Below are positions 1 to 13,000 of a stretch of 64,000 nt of DNA, in pieces. Positions within the stretch are counted from its first letter, which is position 1. Every line of letters starts with the position of its first letter. The stretch comes from Saturnia japonica (Eukaryota > Arthropoda > Insecta > Lepidoptera > Saturniidae). The translations under genes and the position numbers were made by a program. The notes beneath the pieces were generated by a model. That model saw nothing but the letters and a program-made list of their open reading frames with translations, was not told the origin of the DNA and made no database searches. The DNA is taken from contig CM065321.1 of NCBI GenBank assembly GCA_033032175.1, positions 15,150,501 through 15,214,500 on the forward strand, in the 5' to 3' direction.

Positions 1-420
1 CTCGAGAGCGCGAAATCTGCTTTCAAACGAACACGGCGCTTATTACCAACACTAGACGAACCATTTCCATGATAAATAAACCTGAATTTATAAATAACTA
101 GCATTTAAACACGATTTTGTTGGCTTCAAGTCCAAATTGAGGCATTAATACCAATTTTTGTATGGTACATAACAAAGATATTGAAACAATGCCAATACAG
201 CAAGGCTGCCCAATTAATTTTACAGGTGGGTCACAATTATGATATTTCAAAATGAATCTTCTGTAGGGTGAAAGTGTTTCACCAGTTGAGCTGCCCGAAT
301 TAGAGAGGAAATCTCCAAATAAATGTTTCAATGGCCTACTTCTTTTGAAACTTCATAGTTCTTTCACACTGTAGAGTATTACAAAATATGTATATATATA
401 CACGTCGGATATCGATAACT

Positions 421-625
421 GCCTCATTAGCCTAGTGTTCTTAAACGTGATTGCTATGATAGAGGTCCTGGGTTCTATTAAATAGCTCGGAGTTTAGCTT
501 TGTGCCCGATTAATGTCAATAAGCTCGCCCCCTATTACATGGGACCTAAAATATACCCGGTGAACTATGTGTTCACCTCTGCCTAACCCCTCGGATAATA
601 CAGCCGTGATTGTATTTTATACTAC
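421..625 (+). repeat. tRNA-derived SINE, family A, copy 1
   Basis: TTAGCCTAGTGTTCTTAAAC (A-box region) and GAGGTCCTGGGTTC (B-box region), then the body GAGTTTAGCTTTGTGCCCGA and tail with GTTCACCTCTGCCTAACCCC. Part after the B box is deleted. Confidence 0.75.
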
Positions 626-1023
626 GTAGGAAACTAGAATTACCGCTTTGGGATCCCATTTATTTTTAACGTTCAGCCGGCGTGAGAATAGTCGCGGGAT
701 CCCAAGCCGTATAAAGGCCTTAGAAAGGCATTCTAGTTGACGATCGAGTCGATTACGGTTAATTGTTGTGCGTGTTCTGGGAGAAGTTATACCATCACGC
801 TTAGTTAAGTCGATGATAGCAAGGAAATTTTAAAATCTGTTTTCGTTAAATTCATAATTTTTACGCTATTTCGTGGCGCAGCTAAAATAACCGAGAAGTT
901 GTTATTAAGAATTGAATTCTCACATAAACGATAACTTGTTTTCTATACTTGAGTATTCGTTGTGTCTGTATGTAATCTTTTTATATTAAGTGAGCAATTC
1001 TTGTATATATATGTATGTAAACT

Positions 1024-1305
1024 GAGGTTACCGACATAGCCAAAAGGATTAGCAAGTTGAAGTGGCAGTGGGCGGGGCACATAGTTCGGAGAACTGACGG
1101 CCGTTGGGGCAGAAAGGTTCTCGAGTGGAGACCACGCACCGGAAAGCGCAGCGTAGTACGGCCCCCCACTAGATGGAAATACGACCTAATAAAGGTCGCT
1201 GGGAGCCGTTGGGTGCAGGCCGCACAAGGTTGGTCGCTGTGGAGATCTATGGAGGAGGCCTATGTTCAGCAGTGGACGTCCTGCGGCTGAAATGATGATG
1301 ATGAT
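1024..1305 (+). mobile_element. RTE-clade LINE 3' end (ORF2 C-terminus)
   Basis: Frame reads VTDIAKRISKLKWQWAGHIV, RRTDGRWGRKVLEWRPRTGK and AYVQQWTSCG then TGA at 1290, the typical end of lepidopteran RTE ORF2, followed by the clade's (ATG)n-type tail AATGATGATGATGATAGG. Everything upstream of about 1020 is missing by 5' truncation. Confidence 0.85.
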
Positions 1306-1639
1306 AGGTATGTAATTGGTTTCTCGAAAACGGCTCCAACGATTTGGATGAAACTTTGTATTTAGATAATGTTTTATATTCCAAGTATACCTTGATAGGT
1401 GTTTTTTTAAGCCACCTAGCAAAGCTTTGTCGCCCAGATATTAATATGTATACTAGCTTTTGACGGCAAATGAAAATGAGACGATCTGCACGTCATCTGT
1501 TGTAAACTAATTGTACTAATAAAGTGTTAGTTGAAATAAAAACTGAAGTATAACAAATTGGAGTTTTAAAGTTAAATATATAATTTTTCTTTGAATGAGT
1601 TTGTTTTCTTATGTATGTATTATTTCATTGTTTATATGT

Positions 1640-1890
1640 TTAGCGGTATGGCGACAATTTCACCTGATGTTAAGTGATCATGTGGTCTAAGATTGTAATA
1701 CGCTAAGCCTAGTGGGAAAACTGGCAGCAGTCGGAATATACCTATAGGTGTTTGGCGACAGATTTTCAACTTGAGGGTGGTAACTAGCTAGGCGGGCGTT
1801 AGTAAATACCCTACCACCATACTATGGTTTCATCACGATGAGTTTCTTCACGGAAATCTCATTGAGGGGATTCGAAATCACGTCGATCGA
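1640..1890 (-). repeat. tRNA-derived SINE, family B, copy 1
   Basis: Plus-strand words ACCTATAGGTGTTTGGCGAC, TTCAACTTGAGGGTGGTAAC, CTAGCTAGGCGGGC and GGGGATTCGAAATCACG identify it; the last is the reverse complement of the B box, so the SINE reads on the minus strand. Confidence 0.7.
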
Positions 1891-2094
1891 TGTTCTGTTT
1901 TTATTTAGACTAAAACTGTATTAATGCAATCATTTTGCGACAGATGGTATGAAAGTCGTTCCGTGTGATTTGTAGATAAATGTGCATTAAATTCAAGGTC
2001 AATAGCTGTTTGGTTGTTATAGTAGGTAAAAGTTGTACATAGGTCGGTATGTATGAGTTTTTGGAGGGATATTGAAGTGACATGTTGTGGTTTT

Positions 2095-2250
2095 TTTAAC
2101 CGACTTTAGGGATACTCATCCATAACTTCTTTGAATATGAAGCGATTTTGATGATACTTTTGTTTTGGGTGGGTCCCATTTTAATTTCATGGGCACTGAA
2201 CTTTCAACTTCGAAAATACACAAGGGAACTCTTCAAAATCATTGAAATTG
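2095..2250 (+). repeat. Dispersed repeat, family D
   Basis: AACCGACTT, GGGTCCCATTTTAATTTCAT and ACACAAGGGAACTCTTCAAA recur at 2878-3062, about 9700-9785 and 9925-10050. Noncoding; widespread-looking but unnamed here. Confidence 0.6.
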
Positions 2251-2877
2251 GTTTTCTTTTTGGTTAAAAATTGTTAATTCATTAACCTAAGTTCTCTTGA
2301 CCCTATATTATGTAATATTTGTGCCAATTTGCGTGGTATAGTTTGGTTTTTGTGAATATGTAAAGTGTATTATAAATATAAACTAAGAGCATGTATTTTG
2401 AGATGTCACAAAAACTCCCCATCTTGTCAGAAGACCTCACTTTATAAATAATAGAAAATTTTAAGAAAGCTTAAAATATTGATACTGGCAAGTGCTATTT
2501 GCGGCGCCAAAACCAGAAGAACAATTCGGTATATAGGTATAATATATAAGATCCCCAATATTAATAGTACTACAGGATGAACACATCTTCATAATTAGTG
2601 ATGAATGAAAGGTGTTGCTAATAACGCCAAAACATAAATAACCAGAACACCTTTATCAAATAACCACTGCGCAACCGACGGGGTAATATTCGGACGGTTC
2701 ATTAACTAATTTATTCTTGAGAAAGTCCCGGTTATCCGGGGGTAGTCTACGAGAAACAAAACTAATGGCGTCGGCAACACGAGAGCTTGAAGCATTCGCT
2801 GCGGCCCAAAGTATAAGAGCCGCCGAGAGCGTTTATTGATAGCGATTCTTGTTAATATTTGTATTTACTTTCTATTT

Positions 2878-3062
2878 AACCGACTTCAAAAAAATTCGAA
2901 TTTATGTTTTTTTTACACAAAACTCTTTGTTTATGAACCGGTTTACTTATAGATGGTTCCTTTTTCATTGAAAAGGGGATACCACAATAGATCCCGTTTT
3001 AATTTCATTGGCATTGCACCTTCGACTTCCAAGATACACCACGGAACTCTTCAAAATCAAAA
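2878..3062 (+). repeat. Dispersed repeat, family D, copy 2
   Basis: AACCGACTTCAAAAAAATTC start, CGTTTTAATTTCATTGGCAT middle and CACCACGGAACTCTTCAAAA end. Directly joined to the LINE 3' fragment at 3068. Confidence 0.6.
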
Positions 3063-3067
3063 GACCT

Positions 3068-3310
3068 GATAGTTTCACAGGGCTTGGGGGCGAGTGCTGA
3101 AGGCACTCAGGTTCGCAAGCGGGAAAAGAAGTGGCCAAACCTCAGCTTGGAATTTAGATCGTTGCCATGCATGCAAATAAGTCACGATCTGGCTAATTCC
3201 TTATCCGTAAATTACGATATAACGATACAAATACTTAAAAATACGTTTCTTCCTGGTGAAAGGAAGAAAGAAACATGCGTATATGTATGTAGTAATCTGG
3301 CATATTAATT
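3068..3310 (-). mobile_element. Truncated LINE 3'-UTR copy (jockey-like family)
   Basis: Shares CTTGGGGGCGAG, CACGATCTGGCTAATTCC, and the GGAAGGAAG-type run with the 50.6-kb LINE 3' UTR. Both the extreme 3' end and the 5' part are missing. Confidence 0.6.
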
Positions 3311-4479
3311 TTTGTCTTATTTCTTTTTTAAAGTTATACTTCTTTTAACGCTTTTAGTAGAGGGTAAAATTGAGCTGCGAGCGTATAGTTAACGGAAGTG
3401 CGATACGAAGAAGTTAGCTATCAGTAATAAATGACAATATTGTGAATTAATTTTACCTATATTTATCTATTTTCGATTAAAAACATTTAAACGCTGTAAA
3501 TAAACATTATTTTAATCATTTCATAATTGATAACTAGCTTCATCATGTACTCGGCACACGGGATAAAATATTTCTAGTTATTTTATTTTTTCACGCCAAA
3601 GACTTTTCAACTCCAACACCGTTTGACAGATCACCATGAAACTTGGTATATCTGTTTCTTTTAATGAAGAAAGTTTATATGCTGTCCCTGAATGTGATAG
3701 ATGGCGCTGTGGTCGAGTTATCGATAACTAGGAAAGGTAGAACATCGTCTGCGTGGCCATCTAATATAACATAGGTAACCGTAATACTTATAAAAACTGA
3801 CATCTCTATAATTTTTTTCGTATTATTGTTGAGCTAACTTTAATCGTGACCTGAAGTGACATACTACAAATCAAGCAAATCGCTACCGCTTATAACTCAA
3901 AACGCGTTATAATTTATGGACGGAAGCCGGGACGGGGACGCGGCAATTAGCCGACGCGTAACGAACGCCCGGAATAAATATCATTTTGTGATTAATGCCT
4001 GGTACTCTGATATATATGTTGGTATTATTCATTGGACAATCACGTTTACGCGGTCGGGTACGCCGATGGCCGTCACGATATCCTTCGTTAAAATTTCATA
4101 TTAAATATAAACAAAGTATGTTTATCATATTTAATTAATTTAATCTGTTTACGGGCCTTGGACTACAGTTTATTTCAAACGAACTTTAAACAGAGGAGAG
4201 ATAACAAATCCAGAATAAATAATTTTTTCCATTTGTACGAGCACTGGTAATATCATGCACTGTTTTGGAATCTAGCTGAATTTTTAGGATTCGGAAGTCC
4301 ACAATGAACCTTTTTAATTACACCATGTCCGTTCGTCTTTTGTTGTCTTTCAATTCGATCCGATTCTTTATACTAGAAAGCTGTAATTTAGTATGAAAAT
4401 ACATATTAATCACGCTGACAGTGATAAAATTAGGATCGAGGATGTACATGCTTGTTAAAGATTTATAATATATTTATTT

Positions 4480-4790
4480 ATTTATAGGTATCATCGTTTA
4501 ACCACAATCTCATCTGAAGGCCTAGCCAAATTGGTTTTCTATAACAGTTTACGCTGACGAAAAGGAAAAAATGTATGGATTTAACGTTGAAATATTATAT
4601 CAATTCCATACATTTTTTTCCTTTTCGACAGCGTTAACGATTGTAGAAAGGCAACTTGGCTAGACCCTCATGTATGTTAAGTAACAATGTGGCGCATGAT
4701 GTCAACACGCTAAGCATAGTAGGAGAACCAGCTCCGAAGTGCAGCTGCCGGAACACAGGTTTTTGACGACCGATTTTCAATTTTTCCACA
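4480..4790 (-). repeat. SINE family B, copy interrupted by a MITE
   Basis: Left part ACCACAATCTCATCTGAAG and right part CATGTATGTTAAGTAACAATG belong together as in the copy at 1640; the 148 bases between are the MITE at 4519-4666. Continues with CACGCTAAGCATAGTAGGAG. Confidence 0.65.
4519..4666. mobile_element. Snap-back MITE inserted in SINE family B
   Basis: Two arms of about 60 bases form an imperfect palindrome: GGCCTAGCCAAATTGG at the left and, reverse-complemented, GGTCTAGCCAAGTTGC at the right; the inner 30 bases (ACGCTGACGAAAAGGAAAAA) pair almost perfectly. No coding capacity. Confidence 0.8.
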
Positions 4791-5463
4791 ATATTACTTC
4801 CATGATAAAAATGAATAAAGCTGATCTATTATGGCTTCATTGAAAACATTTAATAGAATATTAGTTTGTTTAAAAAGAAGACTACATATCGAGAACCATG
4901 ACACGTCGCGTGATAATTATGTTAAATTCCGGCACATCCCTACTTTAATAACCGGCCGAACGATCGTAACGGCTATTTTAAAATCATACACTCGCGAGTG
5001 TTGGACCAATAACATCTGAAAAGAGAAGTCTACGCCGTGGGTGCTAACTAGACTAAAGAAGCGATTGGGACAATTCGTAATCGTGCCACAAACTTCACGC
5101 ATACTAATGACGAGAAGTCATTACGTTAGTAAACAGCCGTAAGTGGATTTACGTTATTAGTTGCAGACCTTTTGCTGGCTTCGAGTGCTCTGAAATCAGG
5201 GGATGTAATCTACATTGGGCCTTCGAAAAAACCACCAGCCCAAAGTTGATACTGTTGATACAATTCTGTTTTTACAAACGAAGTGAAAACAACAAGCGAT
5301 TTAAAAAAGACATTTCCAAGAGGACGATAGAGGAAGAAACTATAAGTACGATAACACTACATTCGAAGAATGATTTGTAAGTTTGTTTGAATTGTATTTT
5401 TGAGTACGAATAAATTGTTTACGCGATAGATAACGGCATTTTCTACCCACGGGTGTAAAAATA

Positions 5464-6553
5464 TTAGGTCCTTACATATTAAGAAATTAGCGTTTGTCGT
5501 AATGACCACTTTGATCTGAAATTTCTCCTCTGTGGTTAAGAATTCCAAATTTAAATTTATAAATTCATTTAGATTGTACATTAGAGTTTTGAAAACAGTC
5601 ATTCATTTGTTTTTCCTCATTATTTTTTTCTTTGGCGTCGCTTATTACCGCACAATTGAAAACATCAAATATCGGTATATTTACGAGTACGAGTTCTACC
5701 GTGGCACCAGTGCTGCAGAAACAGCTCGAATGATTAATGATGTGTACGGCGCTGGTGTCGCAAAAGAAAACACGGTACGTTTTTGGTTTCAACGTTTTCG
5801 TTCTGGAAATTTCTACCTTCAGTACCAACCCCGTGGACGGCCGGAGAACAAAGTGGAAAATAAAGAATTAAAGGCTATTGTGAAAGCGGATCCATCACAA
5901 AGCACTTCAGAGGTAGTAGTAGTAGGCTTCGGGGTAAGTGATAAAACTGTATTAATCCATTTGAAGCAAATCGGAAAAGTAAAAAAACTTGTTCGATTAG
6001 TACCTCATGAATAGAGTGAATCGAACTTTCAAACACGCGTCGACTGCTGTGTTACTTTGCTCAGCCGCCACAATAATGAAGGGATTCTAAATCAAATCAT
6101 TACTTGTGATGAAAAGTGGATACTGTACGATAATCGGAAGCGCTCATCGCAATGGCTGAACCCTGGAGACCCAGCCAAGTCCTGCCCTAAACGAAAATTG
6201 ACTCAGAAAAAGTTAATGTGAGTGTTTGGTGGACTAGCGCCGGTGTCGTTCCTACAGCTTTCTAAAATCTGGCCAAACGATTACGGCAGATATCTATTTT
6301 TAGCGGAATTTGGACAACTTCTTACAATGATAAAAATTCTACTCCGTTGGGCAGTCCAAACCGCCTTCAAAGAGTTTATTGATTCTCGCCCCCATGGTTT
6401 TTTTAGTAAAGAGATCAATGAACTACCTATGAGATGGCAAAAGTGCATAGATAACAACGGTGTATACTTTGATTAATTAAATATATTTAACAAAAAAAAA
6501 TTGACTTTATATTCCTTCCGTACAAAACGCCAATTTCATATGTAAGGACCTAA
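5464..6553 (+). mobile_element. mariner element (cecropia-like), internally deleted, TA target duplication
   Basis: Terminal inverted repeats start TTAGGTCCTTACATAT on both sides, flanked by TA (5462-5463, 6554-6555). Transposase remnants in order: helix-turn-helix (AETARMINDVYG, VRFWFQRFRSGNF), frameshift and stop near 6014, CDEKWILYDNRKRSSQW with the first catalytic Asp, VWWTSAGVVP-type strand, then a jump directly to the C-terminal LPMRWQKCIDNNGVYFD. The second and third catalytic acids are missing, so it is dead. Confidence 0.88.
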
Positions 6554-6574
6554 TATGATATTTATTTAAAACAT

Positions 6575-6830
6575 ATTATAATACAGATATGGCAAACATG
6601 CGTACGGCACGCCTGATGGTAAGCGGCTACCGTAGCCTAAGGACGCTTGTAATACCATAGCTATTCGCTAGCGAGTTGCTGTTCTTGAACCCCCCTACCC
6701 CAAGAAGCTTTGGAAACCCTACTCACCGCAGGAACACAGCTCAAGGTTATTTAGCCGCGATCTTCTGTAGGGTACAAGTATTACAGCAGTCAGGCTACCC
6801 CAAAAAGAGATCAATCCCCAAATAAATTTC
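6575..6830 (+). repeat. Dispersed repeat, family C
   Basis: Contains CACGCCTGATGGTAAGCGGC, TACCGTAGCCTAAGGACGC and GGAACACAGCTCAAGGTTAT. A fragment at 37978-38035 has CCCGCCTGATGGTAGGCAGC, and a reverse copy lies at about 19835-20030. Probably another short interspersed element; no head promoter was recognised. Confidence 0.55.
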
Positions 6831-7374
6831 TCTGTACCTTACGTCTTTTGATAATAATATATTTAATAAAGCAAGCAATCTCGAAAATTCGACCCCTCGT
6901 TTTTATCTGATATAGAAGCGAGTCACATTCCGACCGATGACAGTTTTATTATAGAGATCAAAGTTAATACAACAAGTAACAAACTGATGAAAACTACAAT
7001 ATGACTACAAACACAGAGGATACTTGTATAGACTGTTTAATAAAATGGTATCTATGCTAGAGCTACGACTGAGACCACCTGCAACAGTGTTTTACTTTTG
7101 TATTAATAAATCATTTTACTGCAAACGGCTTCTTATTACACATTTATAAGAATATTTATTTAACCACATACAATTATAATCAGTTTGTTAACTTGCCTGA
7201 ACGTTAAGAATACGATCTGGCCGGGTTCCAAGTAGCTCTTCTCTGCGAATGCATTCCTATTAACTTCGATAAGTCTCCAGTGCTCAGGTTAGGTTATACC
7301 GTGTATACGAGGGTTTCTCCAAGTTTTTACGCTGAGTTTTTTCTTATTACTGTCATTATTATAAGCTATATTTA

Positions 7375-7610
7375 ATATTGTAAAGCTGAAGTGTTTGTTT
7401 GTTTGTTTGATTGAACGAGCTAATCTCAAGAACTACTGGTTCGAATGGAAAAGTAATTTTAGTGTTGGATACCCCATTTATCTAGGAAGGTTATAGGCTA
7501 TATAACATTAAGCTATGATAAATAAGAGCGGAGCATCAGAGAAAATGTTGTAAAAACGGGGATTTTACTCCTTTTAGAAGCTCTATTGCGTGTGCTATTT
7601 AAATGGTTAA
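7375..7610 (+). repeat. Dispersed repeat resembling a common lepidopteran interspersed family
   Basis: GTTTGTTTGTTTGATTGAAC, GAGCTAATCTCAAGAACTAC and GAAGGTTATAGGCTATATAA are words I associate with a widespread lepidopteran repeat. No ORF. Family name not certain. Confidence 0.45.
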
Positions 7611-8919
7611 AGTTACGCAACAGTCATGTGTGACGGAATTGTTTCTCTTAAAAAGCTCTAAAAAAGTCCACAATAGTATAATATGCCTATCTTTTAAGGT
7701 TGACTCAATATAACCTTATTTATGGTAATAAAATTTGTTCTAAAATAATGCATTATTTGCGGAGGGTGTTTTTAAAATTTTTATTAATCCATCAAAATAA
7801 ATACGTTATGCATCACAAGTACTTAATTTTGAATAAAATTACCCTCTACATCAATTGGTTTCAATGAATATCTTAGGAGATATCACAGTTTTAAAATAAC
7901 TCTGCAGTAAAGTTATGATCAAGAACCGCGCGTGCATTTTTACTATGCGGAATGATGTGGGAAGCGAGCGGCACCCTGTAATTGTATGATGTGACGCAGA
8001 CGATGTTGCGCGGGTCAGCTTGTATGTACTTAATAAATTTACTTTCAAGTACAGCGTTCAGCTAATTGCGCAATCAAGAAGAAAACTTATGGTGCCACAT
8101 AGCTGAATTAATTTTGGATAACTCTCCTGAGTCAGCCACTTTGGCTGGTGGCTGATACCTTAACACAAATATCGCTCTCCCAGTACCCCTCGGATTTTAA
8201 TGGGAGACATGGGATGGAGCAGGTGCAGGGTCTCTAAGCTAGCATAAAACATCACAAAAATTGAGAGAAACAATCGGTTATAAAAAATTACGGGCTGTGG
8301 AGAAAGACAAAAATGACCGAGGAATAAAACCTCATTAAAAAATTGTCATAAAAAAACTCCATTAAAAATCACTGGGCGGTATTATGAGTGGTGTTGAGTA
8401 TGGAACTACTTAGGAGACAAAAACCTTCTTAAAAATTAATGAAGAATAAATCCTCGTTAAGAAATACAAAGAATGTTGTGATTGGGTGGTGGTACATCGG
8501 CGGTGATGTAGACGTTTTAGTAGAACCATTCACACATAACCATGCAAAAAAACGGGCCAGTACCCATAAAGTATATTCCTACACTAGAAAAAAACGACGT
8601 CTAATCTTCTCTACACACAACTGCATTAAACACGGTTTCAATTCTTTTTTATTGTTAATCAAAGCTTAAAGTCGTGTACAGCAAAATTAAACAAGAAAAC
8701 ATACGTTGTAAAACAATTTATTTCGTCTATAATTTGCCAAAAATCTAACAAATCGGTCTGTAGTATATGATCTTCTTCTATTATTATATAGATACATTTT
8801 CAGAAAGGTCTGCTAGTCGAATTTTACAATTTTTAAAACATTCACGTCCGTGAAGTTTATTTGTTGTATAATATCAACTTTGGTCACGTAAAGGAGGCGT
8901 TATTATACAATATTGCTTC

Positions 8920-9273
8920 TTGGGATGTAACGATGCATAATTTTGCCGATTCGATATCGATACCGATTATTGTAGTAAATAATCATCGATCCCGATAGAT
9001 TAGTAATACATAATGAAGTATATAAGCTCTTACACATTTTCACCCACCCACTGGAAAGTAAAGTTTTTTTGGATGTTTATGTGTTGTCTCTATGATGTAC
9101 AAAATTGGCTATAACCTTTTTTAAATAAGTACATATTACTTATTTAATTTCAAAAACAATAATAGACGCGAAACAATACAACGCATAGTGAATTAATTTT
9201 TATATATCGGTAGATAAAAACTCGGCGTTAGGTGCCGATATATCGTTTCGGTATCGGCATCGTTACATCCCTA
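8920..9273. mobile_element. hAT-type MITE
   Basis: 354 bp with inverted ends TTGGGATGTAACGATGC and TAGGGATGTAACGATGCCG, flanked by ATTGCTTC (8912-8919) and TTTGCTTC (9274-9281), 7 of 8 matching. Internal palindromic CGATATCGATACCGAT words. No coding capacity. Confidence 0.75.
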
Positions 9274-9924
9274 TTTGCTTCATTAATTAATGTCCATGTA
9301 ACGTGAACTTAACTAAGTTATCTTAGGCAATGTATGCATAATAAAAAAATTAAAGAAGTAACACATAACAGAAATGCTTTGTAATAATTACATGTATTTT
9401 TTTGTTAAAAAATCTGTTCTGATTATTTCTTTTAAATTGTTAATAAATTTCATTTACAGATAATTTCTGTATATATTAATTAATTAAATATATAAATTAA
9501 AAAACCGTACGTGCTAATATATAAATATTAAAATATTTCCAGCAAAGTATAAAATCATTGCTTATTAATTTGTTGCTATTTTTTGTTAGCAATCACAATA
9601 TGTTCACAGCTTATATATTGTAATGCAATTATTTATATAATATACAATTATAACGCGAACGCCCTAAGCATCACTCGAAGTGAGATTTCTAGTATACAGA
9701 TAGGGGGTAACTCAAAGCATTTTAACCATTTTTTTTTTTGTAACCATTTTAAGATACACTGCGAAACTCCTCGAAATCAAATAGGAAATGTTTAGTGATT
9801 GAGATATTGGTATGTTTATGATTGATTACACAAATTAAAATTAGTTATCCAAGTAAATTTGAGTGAGTGAGTGAGTGAGGAAGCGCGCAAATAATAAACT
9901 CCAGTCGCTCGTTGGACTTGATAC

Positions 9925-10050
9925 ATACAACTTTTTTTATTTTGTTGGTATGGGAATACCTCAGGTATTCCCATTTTAATTTCATTGCCATTGGACGTTG
10001 GACTTCGAAGATACACCAGGGAACATCTCAAAATCATTGAAGTTGTTTTT
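9925..10050 (+). repeat. Dispersed repeat, family D, copy 3
   Basis: TATTCCCATTTTAATTTCAT and AGATACACCAGGGAACATCT; a fourth, shorter piece lies at about 9700-9785 (AGATACACTGCGAAACTCC). Confidence 0.55.
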
Positions 10051-10059
10051 TTGTTGTTG

Positions 10060-13000
10060 TTTTAGTTCATATATTCGGTTCTAACTTCAGCATTTCTATG
10101 AACTAATATCATATTTTTTACATTTAAATGTATAGAAAATTTCATCATTATATTTTAAAACGAATGTATATTTCAAGAGAATTCTATTTCATACTTACTA
10201 AATTTATCATTTCAATCTTCATTACCTATTCTGATAATTTCGATATCTGTGTTCGTAAACATCAACAGATTAAAAAACTTCAATGCAAAATATACTTATG
10301 ATATTTCACGGGCAAAAATATACATACTTTTATTAAAAAAATATTATTATGGAAGTAAATAGTGGTTTTCCCGGGATATATAGACAAGTACAGAACGATA
10401 TCTACATAATGCGTAAATTAATCAGTCTAGGTACTAACATGTAGCGCCAGTTTTAGCTATCCCAACGACCCGGGCAAAATATCTTACAGCGTCTTTATTA
10501 AATTTAGATTAAACTGGTTATTGCTTTTCATGTACCAGACTCAGAGGCGGCTTACGCCAGCATTGATGTAAGCATATTTAAAGACAACACTAACGCTGGC
10601 CATACACGCTCCAGTTGACTGGAGAGGTCTACCTGTACAGGTATTGTAGAGTACATGTATTGGAATAAAATCAAAAATACTCGCACAGAAAGCCGTCTCG
10701 GATACACCGTAGCGTATATGGCCGGTATAAAAAAGTTACCTATCTGGAAATAACAGACCGCGTCCATTGGTCACGACAGGCAGGACCACCGCTTGGGCCA
10801 CTCCTCCCTAAGTCCGGCAACGCTAACATGTAATCCTCACCCCGAGGAAAGGCACGAAAGTAATACCACCGAACTACGCATTATCCATACTAGTATATTA
10901 TGAAGTAATTTCAATCGCCGAGGAATTTACAGCCAGTTATTCCTCATCAGTTGGTGCGATATTTAAAGCTTCTCAAGCACTAAAGCTTCCTCTCGATTTT
11001 CATTTCTAATCAATTGGCCGATGACTTTAAATTACATAGAGTTAAGCACAGTAGTTATTATTAGATATACAAAAGTAATCATTCGATTATGAAGATATCG
11101 AGAGATATCTCGATTATAGCCATTGCTAATTACTAATATACTAATATTAGTAGTTACTAATTTTATAGAATTAGTAATTATTACGAATGAACGTCCATTT
11201 TTGACTAATAGTTATTTAAATTCTTCTAATGAACTTTGTTACAATTTTAATAAGTATATATCTCAATACATAATCGCCCTTCTCTGAGTGTACGTAAATG
11301 GTTCGATTATGAATGACCGTTTATAATCGTGATATCTCGATTATGTAAATCATTCATAATCGCCCACCTCTAAAGCACAGATATGTAAGCTTCCTTTGTT
11401 CTTTCACCGACGCATCAATAACACGCTTTAAAAAGTCACTAGCAACAAATAATGAGGCACGCTGCTAAAACAATGAACATATTTGATGCCACAATGTCAA
11501 GATATATAACTATTTGTATCTAGTCTCAACTTTATGTTTAGTAATTCAAAAACGTAAAAAGCATGTCAGAGTTAAATCTATGTCTGTTTAATTTACTACA
11601 CTATGATAATACTGCGTTCACAGTGTGCGTCAATTCAATCAATAACGGCATCAATTTCAATATTTTATTTAAAACACGTTTAACCCTTTGGGCTCTCTTA
11701 CATAATAATAATGTACGTGAAACTGGTATATATGCCAACCCTGGGAGCAGAGGTATCAATAGTTTTATTTTTATTTTTGTTTTACGTTTGACAAATAAAC
11801 AAACACGACACAGTGACTAGTTTCTATGATAATTTAAACTAGGGTAACTAATATTTTGAACATAATCACAATAAAAATAAGATTAAAAATAATTTTGACT
11901 TCATATTTATTTTTTAATTTTGACTATCTGCCTATGTAGGCATTTTTGTCAATGACAAGTGTGACACGACTTTATTATCGTGTTTGACCCTTAGACCCTT
12001 ATATATATATATATATATCGATTATATAGGCCATTTTAAATTGTATTTTTCATTTGCTTATCTATTAATTAAAAGTAATTTAATATACCTAACAAAATTT
12101 AAGGCCTATTTAAAAGTATAAAAAATAGACATCTTAAATTTTGTTTAACACTTTACTTGTATATGGAAAGTAATGTCCGTGAATTTATATTTATTAATTG
12201 TTACACTTTTAAAAGTTATATACATAAAAAATATGCCTCGAAAACGCGGCATTATGGTCATGTGACCACGCGTGATTTTCTACATTTTCACTTATGAAAG
12301 TTACGAAAATTGTACACATTATTTCCACACTTAGTATTAATTGAAGAGTCACGTTTATCACAAGATAAATTAATATCACTCAACTACGTAAATTTTTTAT
12401 TCGATGAAGTCACGTTTTCTGATTTGCGTTTCCGATCACGTGATTCGCAGACAAAAAATCTGAATCTTGCCAAGGGGAAAATAAAATGAATGAACAATTT
12501 TTTTTTTCAAGTTTGTATTTTTTGGCTTTTTACCAATAGACCGTTAATATAATTGAATAATTAACTTAAATTAAACAACTTTTAAACATATCGTCCACTC
12601 AACGATTTGAAATTCAACAAATAATAAAAAAAAACTTATATATATTTTGAAACAAGTTTCTCGGTGGTGTCAAACCTACTGTTATTTTATACGCATGCTT
12701 ATCAAACTCCATAATTATTTAAAACATTATTTATCTTATTTATAATCAGTTGCATAAAATATAACGTATTCCTACAGTTCAAAATATTATTGTTCAATTA
12801 GCTGATACCAGTTAAAACAAGAAAATACCATTGAAAATTATTATTTAAAAAAAAGTATGTAATCGATTGAACTGTCACATCACTGTGAACACACTATATT
12901 AGAGATTTACATACCATAAGACCTAGTATACATTATTAATCTGCAATATATCTTCTAAGACATAACGGGGTGTATGCGTGTGACATAAAATTGCTCTTTG

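Noticed and set aside
1..420. 77-codon minus-strand frame at the left edge
   Set aside because: No recognisable domain, AT-rich composition like the flanks, no splice or promoter context; not supported as a gene.
5532..5690. N-terminal extension of the mariner frame before the AETARMIND helix
   Set aside because: Residues before the helix-turn-helix are translated terminal-repeat and leader DNA and do not match mariner transposases.
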